From positions 124,001-188,000 of the forward strand of contig NZ_JBIGIA010000012.1 of the NCBI RefSeq assembly GCF_043555975.1: a DNA stretch of 64,000 nucleotides. Reading direction: 5' to 3'. How positions within the stretch are numbered: position 1 is the stretch's first letter; every line of letters starts with the position of its first letter. The DNA is from Pelomonas nitida (GTDB lineage Bacteria; Pseudomonadota; Gammaproteobacteria; Burkholderiales; Burkholderiaceae_C). The notes beneath the pieces are model-generated. The model had not been told where the DNA came from, did not search any database, and worked only from the letters and a program-made list of their open reading frames with translations. Shown piece after piece: positions 17,936-27,615 of this stretch. The position numbers and the translations under genes are program-made.

Positions 17936-19720
17936 TCACAGGTCTTCCGAGCCCAGCAGCATTTCCGAGATGCCCTTGCCCGCCTTGACCATGGGCCAGA
18001 CGTTTTCGGTCGGATCGGTACGGATGTCGAGGAAGACCGTGCGGTCCTTCAGACGCATCGCTTCCTTCAGGGCGCCTTCCACGTCGCCGGGCTTCTGCAC
18101 GAGCAGGCCGACATGGCCGTAGGCCTCGGCCAGCTTCACGAAGTCGGGCAGCGCGTCCATGTAGCTGTGCGAGTAGCGGCCCTCGTAGTCGAGCTGCTGC
18201 CACTGGCGCACCATGCCCAGGTAGCGGTTGTTCAGCGAGACGATCTTGACCGGCGTCTTGTACTGGAAGCAGGTCGACAGCTCCTGGATGCACATCTGGA
18301 TGCTGCCCTCGCCGGTGATGCAGAACACGTCTGCATCCGGCTTGGCGAGCTTGATGCCCATCGCGTAGGGCAGGCCCACGCCCATCGTGCCCAGGCCGCC
18401 GGAGTTGATCCAGCGGCGCGGCTGGTCGAACTTGTAATACTGCGCAGCCCACATCTGGTGCTGGCCCACGTCGCTCGTGATGTAGGTCTCGCGGTCACGC
18501 GTGAGCTTCCACAGCGTGTCGACCACCATCTGCGGCTTGATGACTTCGTCAGACGGCTTGTAGACCAGGCAATCCTTGCGGCGCCACTCGTTGATCTGAT
18601 TCCACCAGGCGTTCACGGCACTGGCGTCTGGCTTGGCCTGCGCCTCCTTGAGCTGCGCGATCAGTTCCTGCAGCACGTCCTTCACATCGCCCACGATGGG
18701 GATGTCGACGCGCACGCGCTTGGAGATCGACGACGGGTCGATGTCCACGTGGATGATCTTGCGCTCCACCGAGCCGAAATGCTTGGGGTTGCCGATGACG
18801 CGGTCGTCGAAGCGAGCGCCCACGGCCAGCAGCACGTCGCAGTGCTGCATGGTCATGTTGGCCTCGTAGGTGCCGTGCATGCCCAGCATGCCCAGGAAGC
18901 GCGGGTCGGTGCCGGGCATCGTGCCCAGGCCCATCAGCGTGTTCGTGCAGGGGAAGCCCAGCAGATCCACCAGTTGGCGCAGTTCGGCCGTCGCCTCGCC
19001 GAGGATGACGCCACCGCCTGTATAGATATAGGGCCGCTTGGCCTGCAGCAGCAGCTGCACCGCCTTGCGGATCTGGCCGCTGTGGCCCTTCTTGGCCGGC
19101 GTGTACGACCGCATCTCGACGCGGTCGGGGTAGCTGAAGGTCGTGCGCGCCAGCGACACATCCTTCGGGATGTCGACGACCACCGGGCCCGGGCGGCCGG
19201 TGCGGGCGATGTGGAAGGCCTTCTTCAGCGTCAGCGCCAGGTCGCGCACGTCCTTCACGAGGAAGTTGTGCTTGACGATGGGGCGCGTGATGCCGACGGT
19301 GTCGCACTCCTGGAAGGCGTCCAGGCCGATCGCCGGCGTCGGCACCTGACCCGTGATGATGACCATCGGGATCGAGTCCATGTAGGCCGTGGCGATGCCG
19401 GTCACGGCATTCGTGACGCCAGGGCCCGAGGTGACCAGCGCGACACCGACCTCGCCGGAAGCCCGCGCGAAGCCGTCAGCCGCATGCACGGCGGCCTGCT
19501 CGTGCCGCACCAGCACGTGCTGGATGCTGTTCTGCTTGTAGAGCGCGTCGTAGATGTAGAGCACCGCGCCACCGGGGTAGCCCCAGAGGTGGCGAACCCC
19601 TTCGGCCTGCAGGCAGCGAACGAGGATCTCGGAGCCGTTGAGCTCCGTCGGTGTTTGGGAGGGGGAGGAATGCAGCGGGCCTGAGACGGCGCGCTTGATT
19701 TCCGCGGCAGACGTGTCCAT
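17936..19720 (-). CDS. ilvB: Acetolactate synthase large (catalytic) subunit, biosynthetic
   Basis: A 594-residue thiamin diphosphate enzyme that condenses pyruvate with itself or with 2-ketobutyrate. The start MDTSAAEIKRAVS was chosen because upstream residues are not conserved-looking; its ribosome-binding site is weak, and an in-frame GTG upstream (about 19774) cannot be excluded. The catalytic Glu region is VRHEQAAVHAADGFARASG (about residues 72-90). The FAD-binding middle domain follows, and the cofactor motif is CITGEGSIQMCIQELSTC, with Asn-Asn 27 residues later. It is first in the ilvBHC cluster, and its 5' region is divergent from the ECF sigma gene. No clear attenuator was found; a four-codon upstream ORF (MVFR) with a good Shine-Dalgarno sequence precedes it. 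Confidence 0.95.
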   Translation of the reverse strand: MDTSAAEIKRAVSGPLHSSPSQTPTELNGSEILVRCLQAEGVRHLWGYPGGAVLYIYDALYKQNSIQHVLVRHEQAAVHAADGFARASGEVGVALVTSGPGVTNAVTGIATAYMDSIPMVIITGQVPTPAIGLDAFQECDTVGITRPIVKHNFLVKDVRDLALTLKKAFHIARTGRPGPVVVDIPKDVSLARTTFSYPDRVEMRSYTPAKKGHSGQIRKAVQLLLQAKRPYIYTGGGVILGEATAELRQLVDLLGFPCTNTLMGLGTMPGTDPRFLGMLGMHGTYEANMTMQHCDVLLAVGARFDDRVIGNPKHFGSVERKIIHVDIDPSSISKRVRVDIPIVGDVKDVLQELIAQLKEAQAKPDASAVNAWWNQINEWRRKDCLVYKPSDEVIKPQMVVDTLWKLTRDRETYITSDVGQHQMWAAQYYKFDQPRRWINSGGLGTMGVGLPYAMGIKLAKPDADVFCITGEGSIQMCIQELSTCFQYKTPVKIVSLNNRYLGMVRQWQQLDYEGRYSHSYMDALPDFVKLAEAYGHVGLLVQKPGDVEGALKEAMRLKDRTVFLDIRTDPTENVWPMVKAGKGISEMLLGSEDL

Positions 19721-19949
19721 TTTTTGAACCTTTGCGAATTTCTCTAACGAAAAACCATTGGTGCTCCTCTTCACGCCCTCGTGAGGCGGATTCGGAACCT
19801 GCGCGATCAACAGATGGGACCCCAGTCGGGCGGCCATCGAAAGACCAGGTGACGCTATTGCGAAATCGCATTATGCCGAGCAAAACCCGCCGAGCCTTCG
19901 TATCCGACGAATGCCATAATCCGCGCCAATGCCCGGAACCGCCTAAGCC

Positions 19950-20516
19950 TTGGCCACCGACAAAGAACTTAACGATTTCCTGCGTACCGTTGACCGCCGC
20001 GCCTTCAAGCGCACGGCCTATCTGGTTCGAGACGACGATGCCGCCCTCGACATCGTGCAGGACGCCATGATCAAGCTGGCAGAGAGCTATTTCGACCGCC
20101 CGGCGGCCGAACTGCCCCTGCTGTTCCAGCGCATCCTGTCCAACGCGACGATGGATTACTTCCGTCGCCAGAAGGTGCGCAAGGCGGTCATGACCAACAT
20201 GTCGGATTTCGAAGGCGCCTCCGCCGACGAAGACTTCGACCTGCTGGAAGTCCTCGAATCACAGAACGGGGCACTCGGCGCCTTGAGCGCTGCGGACGAG
20301 GTCAGCCGGGCGCAAATCTTGCAGCGAATCGAGGCGGAAGTCGAAGAATTGCCAGCGCGTCAACGGGAAGCCTTCCTGCTGCGTTACTGGGAGGAACTGG
20401 ATGTCGCCGAGACCGCCGCCGTGATGGGCTGTTCCGAGGGCAGCGTGAAGACGCATTGCTCCCGGGCCGTTCATGCATTGGCGAAATCGCTCAAGGCCAA
20501 GGGGATCACGCTATGA
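19950..20516 (+). CDS. ECF-type RNA polymerase sigma factor
   Basis: A 188-residue sigma-70 factor with only regions 2 and 4. The start is a TTG (MATDKELNDF). Region 2 includes YLVRDDDAALDIVQDAMIKL, and region 4 includes ELPARQREAFLLRYWEELD with a helix-turn-helix AETAAVMGCSEGSVKTHCSR. Its stop overlaps the start of the next gene (ATGA). The following DUF3619 membrane protein could be its regulator or anti-sigma partner, as the fixed order sigma-DUF3619-DUF3106-RDD is common in Burkholderiales. The regulated genes are unknown. Confidence 0.9.
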   Translation: MATDKELNDFLRTVDRRAFKRTAYLVRDDDAALDIVQDAMIKLAESYFDRPAAELPLLFQRILSNATMDYFRRQKVRKAVMTNMSDFEGASADEDFDLLEVLESQNGALGALSAADEVSRAQILQRIEAEVEELPARQREAFLLRYWEELDVAETAAVMGCSEGSVKTHCSRAVHALAKSLKAKGITL

Positions 20517-20989
20517 AGCCATCGAATATTTCCGTTCCGACCGCCGAGCTGGATGCACGCGTTGCCCAGTTCGGCCTGCGCGTGGCTGCCGGCCTGACCG
20601 AGCGCAGTGCGGCGCTTCCCCACGACGTCACCGAGCGACTGCGCTTCGCCCGCGAGCAGGCGCTCGCGCGTGCCGCGCAGGCTCGCGCGGCCAGCGCCGC
20701 GCAAATCGCCGTTCAAGCAGGCAGCGCCAACCTGGTGCACCAAGGGTCCACGCTGGCGCTCGGCGGCGGGCCCCGCGGGGGCTCCGAGGGCGGCCTGTGG
20801 GCCAAGCTCGTGTCCGCACTGCCGCTGTTGCTGCTGGTCGCCGGCTTGCTGCTGATGCAGCAAAGCCGCTACAACGAGCAGATTGCTGCGGCGGCCGAGG
20901 TGGACACCGCGCTGCTCAGCGACAACCTGCCGCCGTCCGCCTTCCGCGACCCGGGTTTCGCGGAGTTCCTCAGGGACGGAGACGAGTGA
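20513..20989 (+). CDS. DUF3619 family membrane protein
   Basis: A 158-residue protein whose ATG overlaps the sigma factor stop. The N-terminal cytoplasmic part is helical and charged (SERLRFAREQALARAAQARA-like, residues about 35-65). A glycine-rich stretch precedes a single membrane helix at about residues 103-120 (LVSALPLLLLVAGLLLMQQ). The short C-terminal part ends in AFRDPGFAEFLRDGDE. The topology, one helix after a cytoplasmic domain, resembles anti-sigma factors, and it is paired with an ECF sigma. The anti-sigma role is inference. Confidence 0.85.
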   Translation: MKPSNISVPTAELDARVAQFGLRVAAGLTERSAALPHDVTERLRFAREQALARAAQARAASAAQIAVQAGSANLVHQGSTLALGGGPRGGSEGGLWAKLVSALPLLLLVAGLLLMQQSRYNEQIAAAAEVDTALLSDNLPPSAFRDPGFAEFLRDGDE

Positions 20990-20993
20990 CCGG

Positions 20994-21794
20994 ATGCGCC
21001 TGACAAGCCCCCGCCTGACGATGGCCCTGCTGCTTGGCGCAGCGGGGCTTTCTGCTTTTGCGCAAGCGCCCGAGCCGCCTTCCGCCCCGGCAAGCGCCAT
21101 CCCTGCCGTCCCGGCACCCCCTGCCCGGCCGCCGGTTCTCGCCAAGCCCGCCGTTCCGCCACTGACCGCGCCGCCGGCCACCTGGGCGGGCCTGACGCCG
21201 AAGCAGCGCAGCCTGCTCGCGCCGCTCGAGCAGGACTGGGCCGACATCAGCGAAGCCCAGCGCAGCAAGTGGCTGAGCGCCACACCGACCCTCGCCACGC
21301 TGCCGCCGGCCGAACTCGCACGCGTACAGGAACGCATGCGGGACTGGGCCCAGCTCAAGCCCTCCGAGCGCACCAAGGCACGCGCCGTCTTCCAGGCGGC
21401 CAAGCAAATGGACGCCGAGCAGCGCCAGGCCAAGTGGGAGGCCTATCAGGCGCTGCCGCCCGAGAAGCGCCAGGAGCTGGCCGACAAGGCCGTCGCCCGT
21501 CGACAGGCCCTCGCCGCCAAGCCGAGCACCGTGGCCAAGCCGTTGGCCGCCGTGCCGAAGTCCAACCTCGTGCCGGCGGCGCCCAAGCTCGTGGCGCCGG
21601 TGCCGGTGACCGGCAGCGTGGTCCAGGCCAAGCCGGGCGCAACGACGGTGCTGATCACGCACAGCCCGCGAGTCCCCATGCATCACGCCGCCGGCGAGAC
21701 CAAGGTCGTTGCCGACCCCGCGCTGGTGGACCCGCAGACGCTGCTGCCACGGTCGCTGAAGGCGCCCGCTGCGGCATCCGCTCCGCGCCCATGA
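20994..21794 (+). CDS. DUF3106 domain periplasmic protein
   Basis: A 266-residue exported protein starting five bases after the DUF3619 stop. The signal peptide is at residues 1-23 (MALLLGAAGLSAFAQA). A long Pro/Ala-rich linker follows. The DUF3106 region (about 65-165) contains repeated short motifs such as LTPKQRSLLAPLEQDW, WAQLKPSERTKARA and YQALPPEKRQELAD. The C-terminus is low complexity. The function of the family is unknown. Its stop overlaps the next start (ATGA), so it belongs to the coupled sigma-DUF3619-DUF3106-RDD-dgkA cluster. Confidence 0.88.
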   Translation: MRLTSPRLTMALLLGAAGLSAFAQAPEPPSAPASAIPAVPAPPARPPVLAKPAVPPLTAPPATWAGLTPKQRSLLAPLEQDWADISEAQRSKWLSATPTLATLPPAELARVQERMRDWAQLKPSERTKARAVFQAAKQMDAEQRQAKWEAYQALPPEKRQELADKAVARRQALAAKPSTVAKPLAAVPKSNLVPAAPKLVAPVPVTGSVVQAKPGATTVLITHSPRVPMHHAAGETKVVADPALVDPQTLLPRSLKAPAAASAPRP

Positions 21795-22297
21795 CGCTGA
21801 CCGTCGATCCAGGCGCCACGCCCCCCGGCCTGGCGCGACGCTTCGCCGCCTTCCTGTACGACGGCGCCCTGCTGTTCGGCGTGCTGTTCTCGGCCGGCCT
21901 GCTGACTTCCATCGTGGTGGGGCGGCAGGACGCCCTGCGGGGCACGGCCGGCCTGGCCTTCCTGCTGATCGGGCTGGGTGCCTATTTCGTCTACTTCTGG
22001 ACCCGTTCGGGCCAGACGCTGGCCATGAAGACCTGGCACCTGCGCGTGGTGGACGGCGCCGGGCAGCCGCTCGGGCTGGGGCGCGCCGTTGCGCGCTACC
22101 TGCTCAGCTGGCTGTGGTTCCTGCCCGCGCTCATCACCGTCAAAGTGATGCATCTGCACGGTGCCGCCATCTTGGGCAGCCTGGTGGCAGGAATTGCCGG
22201 CTATCTGCTCGTCGCCCGGCTGCACCCGCAGCGACAATTCCTGCACGACGCGATCTGCGGTTCGCGAATCATCACCCAACTACCCGTGCGTTCATGA
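21791..22297 (+). CDS. RDD family membrane protein
   Basis: A 168-residue inner-membrane protein with the RDD signature near the N-terminus (ARRFAAFLYDGALLFGVLF) and three or four membrane helices. The second half contains the typical GQTLAMKTWHLRVVD and RQFLHDAICGSRII segments. The start overlaps the DUF3106 stop and its own stop overlaps dgkA, both by ATGA. The role of RDD proteins in this setting is not established. Confidence 0.9.
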   Translation: MTLTVDPGATPPGLARRFAAFLYDGALLFGVLFSAGLLTSIVVGRQDALRGTAGLAFLLIGLGAYFVYFWTRSGQTLAMKTWHLRVVDGAGQPLGLGRAVARYLLSWLWFLPALITVKVMHLHGAAILGSLVAGIAGYLLVARLHPQRQFLHDAICGSRIITQLPVRS

Positions 22298-22671
22298 GCA
22301 ACCCGCACAAGGGCCGAACCGGCCTCGATCGAGTCATCCACGCCGCCGGCTATTCCTGGGCCGGCCTGAAGGCGGCCTACACCGGCGAAAGTGCGTTCCG
22401 CCAGGAGACCTGGCTGTGCGTCATCGCCGCACCGATGGCGTTCTGGCTGGCCAAGACCTGGGAACAGGCGGCGCTGCTGCTGGGCTCATTGCTGCTGGTG
22501 CTCATCGTCGAGCTGCTGAACTCCGCCATCGAGGCCGTGGTCGACCGCGTGTCCTTCGAGCGGCATGAACTCTCCAAGCGCGCCAAGGACATCGCCAGCG
22601 CCGCCGTGCTGATGGCGCTGGTGCTGGCCGGCGGCATCTGGGCCTGCGCCCTCTGGCAGCACCTGCGCTGA
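22294..22671 (+). CDS. dgkA: Diacylglycerol kinase
   Basis: A 125-residue integral membrane kinase that recycles diacylglycerol to phosphatidic acid. Three membrane helices are visible. The family signature VELLNSAIEAVVDRVS is present, with the catalytic Glu in LLNSAIEAVVD; GESAFRQETW near residue 33 is also typical. It is the last gene of the coupled plus-strand cluster, and its start overlaps the RDD stop. Confidence 0.95.
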   Translation: MSNPHKGRTGLDRVIHAAGYSWAGLKAAYTGESAFRQETWLCVIAAPMAFWLAKTWEQAALLLGSLLLVLIVELLNSAIEAVVDRVSFERHELSKRAKDIASAAVLMALVLAGGIWACALWQHLR

Positions 22672-22930
22672 CGGGCATCTGCTCTACGGCGCTTCCCCGG
22701 CGCGCATTTTCGGGCCGAGCGCCGGGCTGCTACCAAGCCGGCCCATCTGGCGATGTGCTCGCGGCTCAATGCCGTGAGGATCGCGGCCCCCTCGGGGGCT
22801 GAGGCCGGACACATGGCGCCCAGTGGGCCGCATGCGCCTGCCGAAGAGCCGCGCTACTGCCGCAGCGCGGTCGGCAATACCGATCAGACTTGCTCGCGTT
22901 CAGCGACGCGAGGCTGAGCGAGGGGCGTGT
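22672..22930. other. Intergenic region between convergent dgkA and glnB
   Basis: No gene is seen. It contains a GC-rich hairpin-prone element (GGCCCCCTCGGGGGCT around 22787-22802) of the kind scattered between genes in Burkholderiales genomes. Confidence 0.4.
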
Positions 22931-23269
22931 TCAGACCGCCGCTTCGTCGGTCTCGCCCGTGCGGATGCGAATGACCTGTTCCACCGGCACGACGAAAATC
23001 TTGCCGTCGCCGATCTTGCCGGTCTTGGCGGCCTTCAGGATGGCGTCGATGCAGCGGTCGACCTCGTCGTCCTTCACGACCACCTCGACCTTCACCTTGG
23101 GCAGAAAGTCCACCACGTATTCAGCGCCACGGTAGAGCTCGGTGTGGCCCTTCTGGCGCCCAAACCCCTTGACTTCAGTGACCGTCAGGCCCGAGGCGCC
23201 CACTTCGGCCAGCGCCTCGCGCACCTCGTCGAGCTTGAACGGTTTGATGACGGCAATGATCTGCTTCAT
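22931..23269 (-). CDS. glnB: Nitrogen regulatory protein P-II
   Basis: A 112-residue PII signalling protein that reports 2-oxoglutarate and ATP/ADP status. The T-loop includes the uridylylation site Tyr51 in TELYRGAEYVVDFLPK. The B-loop is KTGKIGDGKIFV, and the C-terminal signature is RIRTGETDEAA. It follows nadE on the same strand after about 307 bases. PII proteins are known to bind and regulate NadE2-type NAD synthetases in some Proteobacteria, so the neighbourhood may be functional. Without amtB next to it, the glnB rather than glnK name is preferred. Confidence 0.95.
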   Translation of the reverse strand: MKQIIAVIKPFKLDEVREALAEVGASGLTVTEVKGFGRQKGHTELYRGAEYVVDFLPKVKVEVVVKDDEVDRCIDAILKAAKTGKIGDGKIFVVPVEQVIRIRTGETDEAAV

Positions 23270-23576
23270 GGCGAGGCTCCAAGTTTCGTTTGCGGAGATT
23301 TAAGCACGGCAAGGACTGGGGCACCGAGAGTCATGGCGGTGGTGCCAACGGGACTACTTGCCCAGATCCGGCAGTTGGGCACGCCCGAGGGGCGGGCGAG
23401 GCGGGGCGCTGGCCAGGTGTGACGACGACGTGGGCTCGTGCCCACGAGGAGAAGCAACGCGGCCAGCGCCACGAAGCGCCAGCCCAGCGGGCATGCAGCG
23501 CTGCTCAACGACATGGTGAACGTCGCCGCAAACGCTAGGGGTTGATGCGGCCAGCGTTTCGCTGCGTCGCGAGCGG
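23270..23576. other. Region between nadE and glnB
   Basis: No confident gene is seen. A minus-strand frame ends in ATGA overlap with glnB, but it lacks a convincing ribosome-binding site or conserved features. The region likely carries the glnB promoter. Confidence 0.35.
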
Positions 23577-25577
<2,001 letters not shown>

Positions 25578-25671
25578 GGGCCGCATCCTGCCATCAAGCC
25601 GGCCCCGGCCGCAGGGTCGAGAAGCCCTCGCGTTTTGGCGTGAATGGCAACTGCCCTTCCAATACAGCGCC

Positions 25672-26835
25672 ATGCCCACCCTCCGTGTCGCCGACTCGCC
25701 CGCCGCGCTGCCGCGCGACGCCTGGAACCGCCTGCTGGCCGCGTCGCCCCGGCCCACGCCGTTCATGCGGCATGAATACCTGCAGGCCCTGCACGACTCC
25801 GGCTCCGCCACGGCCGAGACCGGCTGGCAGCCCATGTTCCTGAGCCTCTGGGACGAAGACCGGCTGCTGGCCGCCTGCCCGGCCTACCTCAAGGGCCACA
25901 GCTACGGGGAATACGTGTTCGACTGGGCCTGGGCCGACGCCTACCGCCGCCACGGCCTGGCCTACTACCCCAAGCTGCTGGTGGCCGTGCCCTTCACGCC
26001 GGTGCCGGGCAGCCGGCTGCTGGCGGTGGACGACGCGGCCCGTGCGCTGCTCGCCCAGGCGCTGCGCGCGCTGGCGAAGGACAGCAGCGCCTCCTCGCTG
26101 CACGTGCTGTTCGGCGACGCGCAAGACCAGGCCGCGCTCGCGCAGGCCGGCTGCATGGCGCGCCACGGCGTGCAGTTCCACTGGACCGCCGACGGCGACG
26201 CCGACTTCCCGGCCTTTCTCGCGCGGCTGCAGCGTGACAAGCGCAAGAAGATCCAGCAGGAGCAACGCCGCGTGCGCGAGGCAGGCGTCCAGTTCGAGGC
26301 CCGCGAGGGCGCGGCGATCACCACCGACGACTGGGACTTCTTCCACCGCTGCTACCAGCAGACCTACCGGGAGCACCACAGCACGCCCTACCTCAGCCGC
26401 GACTTCTTCGCCCGCATGGCGGCCGACATGCCCGAGCACTGGGCCATGTTCACCGCGCTGCAGGGCGGCGAGCGCATCGCCGCCTCACTGATCGCGCTGG
26501 ACCCGGCACGGCGCGCGGCCTTCGGCCGCTACTGGGGCGCGGTGGAGCACATCCCCAACCTGCACTTCGATGCCTGCTACTACCAGCCGCTGGCCTGGTG
26601 CATCGAGCACGGCTACCAGCGCTTCGAGGGGGGCGCGCAGGGCGAGCACAAGATGGCGCGCGGCCTCATGCCCACGCCCACGGCCTCCAGCCACTGGCTG
26701 GCCCACCCGGCATTCGCCGAGGCCGTCAACGAATTCCTCGCCCGCGAAGGCGACGCCATGGCGGGCTACCTCGGTGAGCTGAACGAACACGCACCCTACA
26801 AAGCAAAAGACGCCGCAAGCGCGGCGTCTTCATGA
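25672..26835 (+). CDS. GNAT-like N-acetyltransferase (DUF482/FemAB-related)
   Basis: A 387-residue protein of the GNAT-like DUF482 family, sometimes named peptidoglycan biosynthesis/recognition protein; the substrate is unknown. The start MPTLRVADSPAAL was chosen over an upstream extension. The motifs are the N-terminal FMRHEYLQALHDSGS, then YLKGHSYGEYVFDWAWADAY, LARLQRDKRKKIQQEQRRV and the C-terminal HFDACYYQPLAWCIEHG and GEHKMARGLMPT. It is divergent from nadE. Its last codons (KDAASAASS) are read from the stem of a terminator at 26807-26830, so the stop codon sits inside the termination signal. Confidence 0.88.
   Translation: MPTLRVADSPAALPRDAWNRLLAASPRPTPFMRHEYLQALHDSGSATAETGWQPMFLSLWDEDRLLAACPAYLKGHSYGEYVFDWAWADAYRRHGLAYYPKLLVAVPFTPVPGSRLLAVDDAARALLAQALRALAKDSSASSLHVLFGDAQDQAALAQAGCMARHGVQFHWTADGDADFPAFLARLQRDKRKKIQQEQRRVREAGVQFEAREGAAITTDDWDFFHRCYQQTYREHHSTPYLSRDFFARMAADMPEHWAMFTALQGGERIAASLIALDPARRAAFGRYWGAVEHIPNLHFDACYYQPLAWCIEHGYQRFEGGAQGEHKMARGLMPTPTASSHWLAHPAFAEAVNEFLAREGDAMAGYLGELNEHAPYKAKDAASAASS
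26807..26830. terminator. Bidirectional terminator overlapping the end of the GNAT-like gene
   Basis: A perfect ten-base stem AAGACGCCGC/GCGGCGTCTT with a four-base loop lies between convergent genes and encodes the last residues of the plus-strand protein. Confidence 0.75.
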
Positions 26836-26884
26836 GCTACTCCGCCAGCCCGGCGAGGGCCGGCGCAGCCGGTAGCGGGTGGGC

Positions 26885-27421
26885 TTACTTCTCAGCCTTG
26901 GCGTAGTTGGCCAGGCCGTCGGTGATTTCCTTCTTGGCCGCGTCCGGGCCTTCCCAGCCCTTGACCTTGACCCACTTGCCCTTCTCCAGGTCCTTGTAGT
27001 GCTCGAAGAAGTGCTGGATGGCCGACAGGCGCATCGGGTTCACGTCCTCGATCTTTTCCCAGTGGCTGTACATGGGCAGGATCTTGTTGGTGGGCACGGC
27101 CAGCAGCTTGGCATCGCCACCCGCCTCGTCGTCCATCATCAGCACGCCCAGCGGGCGGCAGGTCACGACGACGCCGGGCGACAGCGCGAACGGGGTGATG
27201 ACCAGCACGTCCACCGGGTCACCGTCGTCGGCCAGCGTCTTGGGGATGTAGCCGTAGTTGCACGGGTAGTACATCGGCGTGGTCAGGAACCGGTCGACGA
27301 ACAGCGCGCCGCTCTCCTTGTCCACCTCGTACTTGATCGGGTCGGCATTCATCGGGATTTCGATGATGACGTTGAACTCGTCGGGCGCCTTGGCGCCGGG
27401 GGTCACGTTGTGCAGGCTCAT
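26885..27421 (-). CDS. ppa: Inorganic pyrophosphatase (soluble, family I)
   Basis: A 178-residue cytoplasmic hydrolase of pyrophosphate. The family signature DGDPVDVLV is present with its three metal-binding aspartates. YYPCNYGYIPKTLADDG and VPTNKILPMYSHWEKIEDV also match family I. The start MSLHNVTPGAKAPDEF fits the usual length of bacterial Ppa. It is head to head with the membrane pyrophosphatase hppA, about 195 bases apart, so the two could share regulation. Confidence 0.97.
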   Translation of the reverse strand: MSLHNVTPGAKAPDEFNVIIEIPMNADPIKYEVDKESGALFVDRFLTTPMYYPCNYGYIPKTLADDGDPVDVLVITPFALSPGVVVTCRPLGVLMMDDEAGGDAKLLAVPTNKILPMYSHWEKIEDVNPMRLSAIQHFFEHYKDLEKGKWVKVKGWEGPDAAKKEITDGLANYAKAEK

Positions 27422-27615
27422 GGTCGTCTTTTGGGGGTCAAGGAAAACCCGCATTCTAAAGAGCCCGCCGGCCGCGGCCCCGCCCGGCTGGGGCCGGGGC
27501 CTTCCATGGGTAAACGCTCCCCCGGCAGGCAAGACCCGGCCTTAAGCTCCGCCGCGCAGGCCACTCGCAGCCCGCAGTGGCCGAAAAAATCACACGCACC
27601 ACAGGAGACTTGCCT

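Noticed and set aside
19738..19785. A four-codon upstream ORF (MVFR) with a good Shine-Dalgarno sequence before ilvB
   Set aside because: It has too few branched-chain codons and no terminator follows, so it is not a convincing attenuator leader.
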